From positions 1-45,937 of the forward strand of contig JAOLYB010000009.1 in NCBI GenBank assembly GCA_028343215.1: a DNA stretch of 45,937 bases, given 5' to 3'. Numbering within the stretch: the first letter of the stretch is position 1; each line of letters begins with the position of its first letter. The translations under genes and the position numbers were made by a program. Shown here in pieces: positions 33,852 to 41,580 of the stretch. This DNA comes from Candidatus Nitrosopelagicus sp. Its GTDB lineage: Archaea; Thermoproteota; Nitrososphaeria; Nitrososphaerales; Nitrosopumilaceae. The notes beneath the pieces are model-generated. The model worked only from the letters and a program-made list of their open reading frames with translations, searched no databases and had not been told where the DNA came from.

Positions 33852-33932
33852 ATGTCACGATTCTTTGTTCCAACTCGTCCATCTAAACGGGCATACGATG
33901 CTGACGAATTAGATGAGACAGACGATCAATAA
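33852..33932 (+). CDS. Possible 26-aa miniprotein
   Basis: ATG at 33852 to TAA at 33930-33932, reading MSRFFVPTRPSKRAYD and an acidic end (ELDETDDQ). A basic-aromatic head and an acidic tail look non-random, but no promoter or homologue is clear to me. Confidence 0.35.
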   Translation: MSRFFVPTRPSKRAYDADELDETDDQ

Positions 33933-33944
33933 TAGAAGTTCTTT

Positions 33945-34865
33945 CTATATTTTTAAAAATGAATTACTTGGTACCTCTAAATCTGTAAATATCTCTGGAT
34001 GCAAAATTTTCGCTAAAATTTCAATACCGCTTACTACTCTAATGCTTGGTTTGCTAAAAAATGAATTTGCATCAACTGCAAAAACTTTCTTTTCTTTAAC
34101 AGCTCTCAATTGATTCCATTTTGAATCGCTTCTAAGATATTTTTCATACTCTGAAACTGTTCTTTTAACATCAAAACCACATGGCATCAAAATTATTACG
34201 TCCGGATCTACGTTCTCAATTTCCTCGATATTCATTTTTCTTGAATGTTCGCCAGTTTTTGTTATCATGTTAATACCTCCTGAGTATTCAATCATTTCTG
34301 GTACCCAATGCCCTGATGTAAAAAATGGTTTCACCCATTCTATTCCTAAAACTTTAGGTTTGTTTGAAATTTGCATATCTTTAATTTTATTTATTCGTGA
34401 ATTAAGTGAATTAATAATTTTCGCACCTCTTTGCACTTCATCAATTTTTTCTGCAATATCTTCTACACATTTTAGAATACCTTGTACATCATGAGGACTC
34501 ATTGAATAAATTTCTGGTTTCTCATCCAGAATTTCAATTGCATTTTTTACTTGATTGGTGTATGCTGAACAAACCTCACAAATTTCTTGTGAAATAATTA
34601 GATCCGGTTTTGCATTAGATACGTTTTTCACTACTAATTTGTAAATGTCTTCTCCTTTCTCTGAAAGACTGCAAATTTTCTCATCAATTTCTTGACTTGA
34701 CATATTTTCTGGTTCAAAAACACTCTCTATCACTTTAGGTTTGTTTGACGCATCACTTGGGAAATTACACTCATGAGTTACACCAAATAATTTTTCTTGT
34801 GCTCCTAATTCATAAATTAACTCTGTTGCACTAGGCAAAAATGAAATAATTCGTTTACTGTTCAA
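33945..34865 (-). CDS. BtuF/FecB-like substrate-binding protein without signal peptide
   Basis: 306 aa of the ABC transporter periplasmic binding fold (helical backbone, cobalamin/Fe-siderophore type): RIISFLPSATELIYELGA, KPDLIISQEICEVCSA, GIEWVKPFFTSGHWVPEM, PDVIILMPCGFD and a C-terminal IRVVSGIEILAKILHPE. There is no signal peptide or lipobox at the start, so it is predicted to be cytoplasmic, and no ABC permease is nearby. This form may be involved in cobamide metabolism or storage rather than uptake (inference). Confidence 0.88.
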   Translation of the reverse strand: MNSKRIISFLPSATELIYELGAQEKLFGVTHECNFPSDASNKPKVIESVFEPENMSSQEIDEKICSLSEKGEDIYKLVVKNVSNAKPDLIISQEICEVCSAYTNQVKNAIEILDEKPEIYSMSPHDVQGILKCVEDIAEKIDEVQRGAKIINSLNSRINKIKDMQISNKPKVLGIEWVKPFFTSGHWVPEMIEYSGGINMITKTGEHSRKMNIEEIENVDPDVIILMPCGFDVKRTVSEYEKYLRSDSKWNQLRAVKEKKVFAVDANSFFSKPSIRVVSGIEILAKILHPEIFTDLEVPSNSFLKI

Positions 34866-34955
34866 TTGAAATTCTTGTATTCTTTGTTCACTTTAACTTT
34901 GTGTCAATTTTTTACTAGATGAATTATTTATTATTCATAAATTTCCTGAAAATAT

Positions 34956-36113
34956 ATGTCTAGAACCGGTTCTGATATTAGAAAAGGCATTGAACAAAAT
35001 TGGCACGAATATCTTTCAAAGTATGCAAATCTTTTCTCTTCTAATGAAATACAGGGTTCTAGTCCGCCCTCAGTTTTTGTAGGCTCATACGGATATCCTA
35101 AAGTTGGAATTGGACCTATGCTGCCCCCTATTCATGGGGATACAACACTCTTAGATTCTCCTGAAAAATGGCTTGGAAAAACTCTTGAAGAAATTGTCAA
35201 TTATAGATTAAATCTTGTGCGTGGAATAAAAAAAGCGGGAATTGAAGAGACTAGCGGTCGTTTTATTGAAAGCCTTCATGAATTAGCAATGTCATCAGGC
35301 TCTATTGATTCTGAAATAGAGTTCTTGAAAAAACCTACACCAATTCCATCTCTTGATGGTCAAAATGCACCATTTGGTCCTCTCGGTGAAATAAAGAGTG
35401 CAAAATTCTCGCCAAACTCTTCTATCAAACCAATAGAGAATGCATACTATGACACTGATCTAAAAGCTGAAGATGCAGTGATGAAACTTTATAATTCTGG
35501 AATTGAAATATCCAAAATTCAAAAATGTTTCAGTATTGGCATGTTTGGTAAAAACCGAAAATTAGTTCCAACAAAATGGAGTATAACGGCAACAGATCAA
35601 ATAATATCTAATGATTTAATGCATAAAATACTTGATTTTGATATAATTGATAGATATAATGTCTTTAACTTTGATCATCTTGGGAATTTATTTTCGGTGA
35701 TATTGTTTCCTCATAGATGGATTTTTGAAATGCAAGAAGCATGGCATGACAAAAACTCCATAGGATTTGGAAATGATTATGAAAATGCAAAAGGAATTGA
35801 TCACAATCCGTCTATAGCAGGCGCATATTTTGCAGGTAAATTGGCAGTTACAGAATACTTGGAAAAAATCAAAAGACAATCAGGTGTTATGATATTTAGA
35901 GAAATTCAACCAGAATATGCTGTACCTGTTGGTGTTTGGCAGGTTCGTGAAGGGGTGAGGGAAGCAATGAAAAAAACTCCTCAAGAAACAAATTCATTAA
36001 ATGAAGCAATCAGTCTTGCAACAAAACGAATGAGTATTAGTAAAAATGAATGGCTTGCTCATGGAAATATGCTCAAACTTGTAGCTCAAACAAACATGTC
36101 TGATTTTTTCTAA
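34956..36113 (+). CDS. nreA: Archaeal DNA repair protein NreA
   Basis: 385 aa of the archaeal Nre family. The N-terminal half has PSVFVGSYGYPKVGIGPM, and the C-terminal half has KWSITATDQIIS, DFDIIDRYNVFNF and GVWQVREGVREAM. The final eight residues QTNMSDFF match the PCNA-interacting PIP motif (Q-x-x-hydrophobic-x-x-F-F) known for Nre proteins. A role in repair with PCNA is known for the family in haloarchaea. No zinc-finger Cys cluster is seen at the N-terminus. Confidence 0.92.
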   Translation: MSRTGSDIRKGIEQNWHEYLSKYANLFSSNEIQGSSPPSVFVGSYGYPKVGIGPMLPPIHGDTTLLDSPEKWLGKTLEEIVNYRLNLVRGIKKAGIEETSGRFIESLHELAMSSGSIDSEIEFLKKPTPIPSLDGQNAPFGPLGEIKSAKFSPNSSIKPIENAYYDTDLKAEDAVMKLYNSGIEISKIQKCFSIGMFGKNRKLVPTKWSITATDQIISNDLMHKILDFDIIDRYNVFNFDHLGNLFSVILFPHRWIFEMQEAWHDKNSIGFGNDYENAKGIDHNPSIAGAYFAGKLAVTEYLEKIKRQSGVMIFREIQPEYAVPVGVWQVREGVREAMKKTPQETNSLNEAISLATKRMSISKNEWLAHGNMLKLVAQTNMSDFF

Positions 36114-36151
36114 TATTTGCATATTTATTGAGAGACTTCAAACGACACTCA

Positions 36152-37090
36152 ATGGAAAACAAAAGTGTGTTTATAGCAATTCTTCTTGTTTTATCTCCAA
36201 TCCTATTCACAATGGCGATATATCCTGATAGCTTTAGTCTTAGCTGGAATCAAGGTAGAGGTGGATTTCTTTTTGCAGCCGCATTCATTGCAGCAGAATT
36301 AATTGGATTAAAATTTGTAATTCCAAGGAAGCGTTTCTTTTACTGCATTCCGTTAATTGCACTTACAATAACATACTTCGTATCTCTACAATTCGGCGTT
36401 AGAGATTACATAATGAGTTTAGTTGATGTTTTTGGTGTCTTAGAATATTCTTGGGAATGGTTATTTGATTTTACAGTAATGGCAATTTTTGTCACTGCGT
36501 CTCTTGCAATTCTATTTGGAAGAAAATGGATTAGAATAGGACCTGCTGGCCCAATATTTTTGGCTGGTAATGCAATTATTTTGGCATTAGATTCTTTCTT
36601 TCCTTATGATACTCTTGGACCATTACAATACATTGTACCGTATTTTGTGCAAGCCAACGTTTGGGTAATTACTGTACTTGATCTTGGTGTTGCAACTGCA
36701 CGTGATAATCTGATGTTCCTTAATGGTGACTTTGGTCCTTTTGCATTACAAGTCTTCTGGCCATCTGCAGGAGTCCATAGTATAATCATCTATTCACTAG
36801 TAATGATGGCATTTCTCATAAAAATGAGAATTCCTCGAAATCGTAAAATCATATATTTTGTTTTAGGTATTCTTGGAACTATTTTTGTAAATATGATCCG
36901 AATATTTTCATTATCTGTTTACGCACTAAAAGTAACTACTGATCCTGAAGCTTGGGAAGAATTTCATTCTGTAGCTGGAGAAATAATGTTCCTTCCTTGG
37001 TTATTCATATTCTTATTGGTTGTTACTGCAGTTGAAACAAAAAGACTCAAAAAATTAGAATCTGAAGACACATCTAAAAATAATTTGTAA
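36152..37090 (+). CDS. Archaeosortase/exosortase family protein (thaumarchaeosortase type)
   Basis: 312 aa from ATG at 36152, TATA-like ATATTTATT about 27 nt upstream (a TTG at 36128 is in frame). Eight or so membrane spans. The catalytic triad of the superfamily (Cys, Arg, His) maps to S205 in WPSAGVHS, R250 in MIRIFSLS and H272 in EFHSVAGE, so the Cys is Ser here. The enzyme class cleaves C-terminal PEF-like sorting signals of surface proteins and attaches them to lipid. It overlaps the convergent dinB by 17 nt. NreA lies upstream. Confidence 0.82.
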   Translation: MENKSVFIAILLVLSPILFTMAIYPDSFSLSWNQGRGGFLFAAAFIAAELIGLKFVIPRKRFFYCIPLIALTITYFVSLQFGVRDYIMSLVDVFGVLEYSWEWLFDFTVMAIFVTASLAILFGRKWIRIGPAGPIFLAGNAIILALDSFFPYDTLGPLQYIVPYFVQANVWVITVLDLGVATARDNLMFLNGDFGPFALQVFWPSAGVHSIIIYSLVMMAFLIKMRIPRNRKIIYFVLGILGTIFVNMIRIFSLSVYALKVTTDPEAWEEFHSVAGEIMFLPWLFIFLLVVTAVETKRLKKLESEDTSKNNL

Positions 37091-38165
37091 TGCTACTTTG
37101 ACCTTCAACGTCTGAAAATTCTGAAATTCTAACTCCAATTCTTCTAACCAACATAACTTGTTCAACTAATGCTTCTTCTAATAATTGATTTGCAACTTTT
37201 TTTAGTTGATCCTCATTACTTACTGGATTTTTTAGCATTCTTGATTTAGTTTTTGTTGATAGATCTTCATTTACAAATTGAATTCCAATTGAGCGATACA
37301 TTTTATTATTTTCAATTGCTATTATATTCAATTGCACACATAACTCCATTACATTTTCTTGTAAAAATTTGAGTTCTTTGGAATTTTTCTTTAAAGTGAC
37401 AATTTTACTGAACTGAATTGTTGGAGGTCTTTCTTTGACTATTTCTGTGTCTATGCCTTTTGCGGAATTAAAAATATATCCTCCAGTTTTTCTTCCAAAT
37501 ATTTTATTCAAATCAAAAATATTAATTCTTCTTAATTCTTCTATTGTATGGACATTCATTTGTGTGAATATATCTTCTGTTTTTTTACCTATTCCTGGAA
37601 TTTCTCTAATCTTAAGTGGTGACAAAAACTCCTCAACCTGTTCTGGTTTTACTGTTGTTAATCCATCAGGTTTTTTATAATCTGAAGCAATTTTTGACAG
37701 TAATTTGTTTGGTGTAATTCCAACAGAACATGTGAGTTTTAGGTTATTTCTTATTTCATTTTTTAATTGTTGTGCTAAATGTTCAGCATTATGAAAATCT
37801 GCTTCAGTTTTTTTTGTAACGTCTAGATATGCTTCATCTCTACCTACATACTCGAACACATCTGCATACTTTTCAATTATTTCCATTCCCTTTGATGACA
37901 TATCCGAATAATAATCAAAATCGGCTGGCAAAAATACGGCATCTTCTTCTTTTAATTTATTTTTTGCAAGCATTATGGGTATTCCAGATTTTACCCCGAA
38001 TTTTCTTGCATTATAATTTGCAGTAGCTATGGCACCACTATCTCCTCCTCTATCTGAAAATATACAAACTGCAACACATTTTCCTTTTATTTTGGAATCT
38101 CTAATTTCTTCACACTGTGCATAAAAATAGTCAAAATCAACATGAAATACAATACGTTCTTCCAT
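37074..38165 (-). CDS. dinB: Y-family DNA polymerase IV
   Basis: 363 aa translesion polymerase of the Dpo4/DinB type. Active-site motifs are IVFHVDFDYFYAQCEE (metal ligand Asp) and GRDEAYLDV (usually SIDEAYLD, here Arg before Asp). Thumb motif GIGKKTEDIF and the little-finger domain are complete. The C-terminus QSSITNYF is a PIP motif for PCNA binding. The palindrome at 38195 lies near its promoter. Confidence 0.94.
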   Translation of the reverse strand: MEERIVFHVDFDYFYAQCEEIRDSKIKGKCVAVCIFSDRGGDSGAIATANYNARKFGVKSGIPIMLAKNKLKEEDAVFLPADFDYYSDMSSKGMEIIEKYADVFEYVGRDEAYLDVTKKTEADFHNAEHLAQQLKNEIRNNLKLTCSVGITPNKLLSKIASDYKKPDGLTTVKPEQVEEFLSPLKIREIPGIGKKTEDIFTQMNVHTIEELRRINIFDLNKIFGRKTGGYIFNSAKGIDTEIVKERPPTIQFSKIVTLKKNSKELKFLQENVMELCVQLNIIAIENNKMYRSIGIQFVNEDLSTKTKSRMLKNPVSNEDQLKKVANQLLEEALVEQVMLVRRIGVRISEFSDVEGQSSITNYF

Positions 38166-38194
38166 AATGTATTTTAAAATTCAATTCTTATTAC

Positions 38195-38206
38195 AATTAC
38201 GTAATT
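38195..38206. promoter_or_regulatory. 12-bp palindrome between divergent dinB and 38237 genes
   Basis: AATTACGTAATT is a perfect palindrome next to the TATA-like TTTTATAT (38205-38212) of the rightward gene, 28 nt before its ATG. It may be an operator for either gene. Confidence 0.4.
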
Positions 38207-38236
38207 TTATATCTGAATCTGAACTAGTCATCATTA

Positions 38237-38485
38237 ATGGATTCGGCAATTGAAGTAAATGATGATGGCGTTAAGGTAAATCCCGAAATCATGGAAAATG
38301 AAAAATTCTATCATTGTATTTTCAAGGATAAAGTGATTCTAGTCTTTAAGGATCATCAAGAATTTTTGAATTGTTTCGAAATTGAAGAAAAGGAAATAGT
38401 AGACAAAATCAAATCTTCAAAAGATGATGATGTACATTCTATACTTGAATCTTATATTGAAAAAGAGAAGCTTAAAAAACAATAA
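38237..38485 (+). CDS. Small acidic protein, unknown
   Basis: 82 aa, acidic and mostly helical, with YHCIFKDKVILVFKDHQEFLNCFEIEEKE as its core (two Cys) and a charged C-terminal helix. No family recognised. TATA at 38205 fits a leaderless start. The Alba gene follows after 18 nt, so the two are probably one unit. Confidence 0.7.
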   Translation: MDSAIEVNDDGVKVNPEIMENEKFYHCIFKDKVILVFKDHQEFLNCFEIEEKEIVDKIKSSKDDDVHSILESYIEKEKLKKQ

Positions 38486-38503
38486 ACTTGTCTTACTGTA
38501 TTA

Positions 38504-38956
38504 ATGAGTTCAAATTCTGACGCATCTGACATTCTTGATGAAATATTAGAAGATTCAAAAAAACCTACAAGCACACCCGAATCACAACCAGAACCTACAA
38601 GCACACCCGAATCACAACCAGAACCTACAAGCACACCGGAATCTGAAAAAAAATCTCCAAAAAAACCATTTAGTCCCGATGAAAAACCTACACGAAAATT
38701 AATTCTGGTAGGTGTGAAACCTTTGGTGACATATGTGAATTCAACATTAACACAATTATCGACTTTACCTACAGTAACAATTAAGGCAAGAGGTCAACGT
38801 ATCACTCAGGCTGTAGATGTATCACAATTCATCATGAAACGTATGCACTCTATTGGTTATCGTATATCTGATGTAAGAATCTCATCTGATGCACTAGAGT
38901 CTAGAGATGGAAAAACTCGTAATGTCTCTACCATTGAGATTGACATCTCAAAATAA
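38504..38956 (+). CDS. alba: Alba family nucleic-acid-binding protein with N-terminal repeat extension
   Basis: 150 aa. The last 88 residues are an Alba domain (KLILVGVKPLVTYVNS, TIKARGQRITQAVDV, GYRISDVRI, STIEIDI) that dimerises and binds DNA or RNA. In front sits a 60-residue Ser/Thr/Pro/Glu extension with the decapeptide PTSTPESQPE repeated 2.6 times (residues 21-46) plus a Lys/Pro-rich hinge. Most Alba proteins are about 90 aa, so the extension is unusual; it is acidic and probably disordered. Confidence 0.92.
   Translation: MSSNSDASDILDEILEDSKKPTSTPESQPEPTSTPESQPEPTSTPESEKKSPKKPFSPDEKPTRKLILVGVKPLVTYVNSTLTQLSTLPTVTIKARGQRITQAVDVSQFIMKRMHSIGYRISDVRISSDALESRDGKTRNVSTIEIDISK
38564..38638 (+). 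repeat. 30-bp tandem repeat in the Alba extension
   Basis: Two identical 30-bp units at 38564-38593 and 38594-38623 are followed by a partial third from 38624 with one base change (CCG for CCC). The repeat is in frame and its copy number could vary between strains. Confidence 0.93.
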
Positions 38957-38959
38957 TTG

Positions 38960-39574
38960 TTATAATTTCAACAAAAATTCTACTCCAAAATAGATTAAAA
39001 CTACACTTAAACCTATAATTATAATCTTGAAATTTCTTTTTGATAGGTAATTTTTTGCTCTTGAAGAAAAGGCTGCTATGGTAAATAACCACACATAATC
39101 CATCCAGATATGAAATAAAAATAGAACTACAATTCCAATAATTCCAAAAATTTGTATTGATTCTGAAATTAATACTAGACCAATTGTTAACCACCATATA
39201 ATGAAAAATGGATTCAATGCACTAAGAAGAATGCCTGTTACAAATGGTCCTTGGCCTGATTTTGTTTCTAAACTAAATTTTTGTTTTGTCACTGCTCTGA
39301 TTTGTAACAAAGCAAATCCAAATAATCCTATGGCGCCTAATACTGTAATTATAGTTCTAATCTCTGGAATACTTTCAATAGAAAAAAAACCTATTCCTAA
39401 TAGGAGTATTAATGGAAATTCTACAACGGTATGTCCTACCGCCATTTTTATTCCTGAAATTTTTCCTTCACGTAATCCATACATCACGTTTGCTGCAAAT
39501 AATGGACCTGGTGACATTACACCTGATGCAGAAATTACTATAACTAATCCTAAAAAACCTAATATTTCTTGCAT
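38960..39574 (-). CDS. LysE/RhtB-family exporter
   Basis: 204 aa, six hydrophobic spans, N-terminal signature SGVMSPGPLFAANVMYGLREG typical of the LysE superfamily, and an NPFFIIWW motif in the fourth span. Exports amino acids or related small compounds. Its stop lies 3 nt from the convergent alba stop. Confidence 0.88.
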   Translation of the reverse strand: MQEILGFLGLVIVISASGVMSPGPLFAANVMYGLREGKISGIKMAVGHTVVEFPLILLLGIGFFSIESIPEIRTIITVLGAIGLFGFALLQIRAVTKQKFSLETKSGQGPFVTGILLSALNPFFIIWWLTIGLVLISESIQIFGIIGIVVLFLFHIWMDYVWLFTIAAFSSRAKNYLSKRNFKIIIIGLSVVLIYFGVEFLLKL

Positions 39575-39598
39575 ATTAAATTGAATTTAATGTAGATA

Positions 39599-40321
39599 TT
39601 AACGATAGATGTGGTCGCCTAAATCTTTTGTATTTTGTGTTGCTTGTTGTAATTGTTCTTCGATAATTTTTGATTCATTTTCTAGTTTTGTTAAGTTACA
39701 TGATATACCTGGGATAATCTTAGAAAATGTTTCACATAAATTAGCTGTAGCCTTGAAATCTGGAATCTCTTTATTTGAACTTACTAACAAGACGATAACA
39801 TCTAGTCCTCGTGTTGCACCTTCATTCAATAATATTCCTGATATTCCTGGAATTGTTGCATGATCAACCATTGTAATTCCACTTTCAACAAGTTTTCCTC
39901 TGGCATTTCCTGTCGATGCAACTCCAAATACATCTAATTCGTTTGATCCTTTGACTGTAATACTGCTAACAATTGTTGTACATTTTTTTTCTTCGGCCCA
40001 ATCTAACATCATTCTTGCAGCAGTTCTATGCATTGTTACATCAAGAGTAAGAAAAGATGAAAATATCCCGACTTTTAGATCCTTATTTACAAATATTCTA
40101 GTTGCATAATTTGGCATGCCATTTTTTATAATACTAATTGGTGGAAACTTGTCTGAATCAATATTCGCCTGTAGCTCAAAATTGGACGTATTAATCAAAG
40201 ATTCTGTAGCTATGGCACTTGTGATTCCAGAAGATGGGAATCCGTTAACCAGTATACCTCCTTCCAAATTTATTGGTACGATCTCTTTGATTTCTATATC
40301 CTTAGTCATACTATACTCCAT
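39599..40321 (-). CDS. PAC2-family proteasome assembly chaperone-like protein with HbYX end
   Basis: 240 aa. PAC2 fold: GGILVNGFPSSGITSAIATE, PNYATRIFVN, a strand with VSSITVKGS, VFGVASTGNAR and GISGILLNEGA. The C-terminal 25 residues form a charged helix ending DHIYR, i.e. hydrophobic-Tyr-X at the very end, the motif by which archaeal assembly chaperones (PbaA/PbaB) and ATPases touch the 20S proteasome. The start may also be the ATG 12 nt downstream. Confidence 0.9.
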   Translation of the reverse strand: MEYSMTKDIEIKEIVPINLEGGILVNGFPSSGITSAIATESLINTSNFELQANIDSDKFPPISIIKNGMPNYATRIFVNKDLKVGIFSSFLTLDVTMHRTAARMMLDWAEEKKCTTIVSSITVKGSNELDVFGVASTGNARGKLVESGITMVDHATIPGISGILLNEGATRGLDVIVLLVSSNKEIPDFKATANLCETFSKIIPGISCNLTKLENESKIIEEQLQQATQNTKDLGDHIYR

Positions 40322-40389
40322 ATCTTACATCTAAAATAATTTATCTTTCTAGGAAAACTTTAAACTGTAAGTAATTCACAATTTGACGA

Positions 40390-41484
40390 ATGCCCGAAAA
40401 AATTAAAGTTGCATTAGTTGGTCTAGGAAACTGTTTTTCTGGACTTATTCAAGGAATTGAATATTATTCAAAAAACCCTTCTCAGAAGGTTACTGGCATA
40501 ATACATGAAAATTTACGTGATTATACTATCCATGACATTGAATTTGTTGCTGGATTTGATGTTGGCGCAAATAAGGTTGGAAAACCAATCAATGATGCAA
40601 TTTATGAATTACCAAATATGGTAAACTGGATTGATAAAAATGATATGCCTAAGGCAAACGGAAATGTGTATGAGAGCCCTGCTCTTGATGGTGTTGGTAT
40701 ATGGGTGGAAAATAAGGTCAAACCAATTGAAAGTGGAAAATCTGAATCTGAATTACGTGAAGAAATAATCAAAATTTTAAAAGACACTGGAGTTGAAATC
40801 ATAGTTTCATATCTACCTGTAGGCTCTGAAAAGGCAACTCAATTTTGGGCTCAAGTGTGCCTGGATACCAATACGGCATTTGTTAATTGCATGCCTGCAT
40901 TTATCGCATCTGATAAGGAGTGGGCTCAGAAGTTTACTGATAAGAATATTCCAATTATTGGTGATGATATTAAAGGTCAGGTTGGAGCAACCATTGTTCA
41001 TAGAACCCTTGCACGATTATGTGATGAGCGTGGAACAAAAATAGAAAAAACTTATCAAATTAATGTTGGCGGAAATACGGATTTTCTTAACATGAAAGAA
41101 CAAGAACGTCTTGTTAGTAAAAAAATATCAAAAACTGAGAGTGTTCAAAGTCAACTGACTGATAGATTAGATGATGATAATATCTATGTGGGACCTTCAG
41201 ATTTTATTCCTTTCTTAGGTAATACAAAACTCATGTTCATGAGAATTGAAGGTAGACAATGGGCAAATATCCCATATAATATGGAAGTTCGTTTAGAAGT
41301 GGATGACAAGGCAAATTCTGCTGGAATAGTTATTGATGCTATAAGACTTGCAAAAATTGCACTTGATCGTGGTTTAGGAGGTCCAATCATACCTGCATCT
41401 GCATATTTGATGAAACATCCAATACAACAAATGACAGATCCTATTGCAAAAACTGAAATTGAAAATTTTGTAAAAGGAGAATAA
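40390..41484 (+). CDS. ino1: Inositol-1-phosphate synthase
   Basis: 364 aa NAD-dependent enzyme that turns glucose 6-phosphate into inositol 1-phosphate for archaeal inositol lipids or solutes. Rossmann motif VALVGLGNCFSGLIQGIEYY at the start, SYLPVGSEKATQFWA, FVNCMPAFIAS, GDDIKGQVGATI and NVGGNTDFLNM are conserved for the archaeal/actinobacterial type. The last 70 residues carry KANSAGIVIDAIR. The start is the ATG giving MPEKIKVALVG. Confidence 0.94.
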   Translation: MPEKIKVALVGLGNCFSGLIQGIEYYSKNPSQKVTGIIHENLRDYTIHDIEFVAGFDVGANKVGKPINDAIYELPNMVNWIDKNDMPKANGNVYESPALDGVGIWVENKVKPIESGKSESELREEIIKILKDTGVEIIVSYLPVGSEKATQFWAQVCLDTNTAFVNCMPAFIASDKEWAQKFTDKNIPIIGDDIKGQVGATIVHRTLARLCDERGTKIEKTYQINVGGNTDFLNMKEQERLVSKKISKTESVQSQLTDRLDDDNIYVGPSDFIPFLGNTKLMFMRIEGRQWANIPYNMEVRLEVDDKANSAGIVIDAIRLAKIALDRGLGGPIIPASAYLMKHPIQQMTDPIAKTEIENFVKGE

Positions 41485-41580
41485 CATCTCTAATCTTATT
41501 CATAGCACTACAAAGTTTGTTACCAAAGTCAAAATTACTTGTTCATGTTAATTATGCAACTCTATGTCTTATGATCTTTA

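Noticed and set aside
38225-38240. TCATCAT as a minus-strand C box
   Set aside because: No TCAG (minus-strand D box) at the required distance.
38564-38638. CRISPR-like repeat
   Set aside because: The 30-bp units are directly adjacent without spacers and are in frame within Alba.
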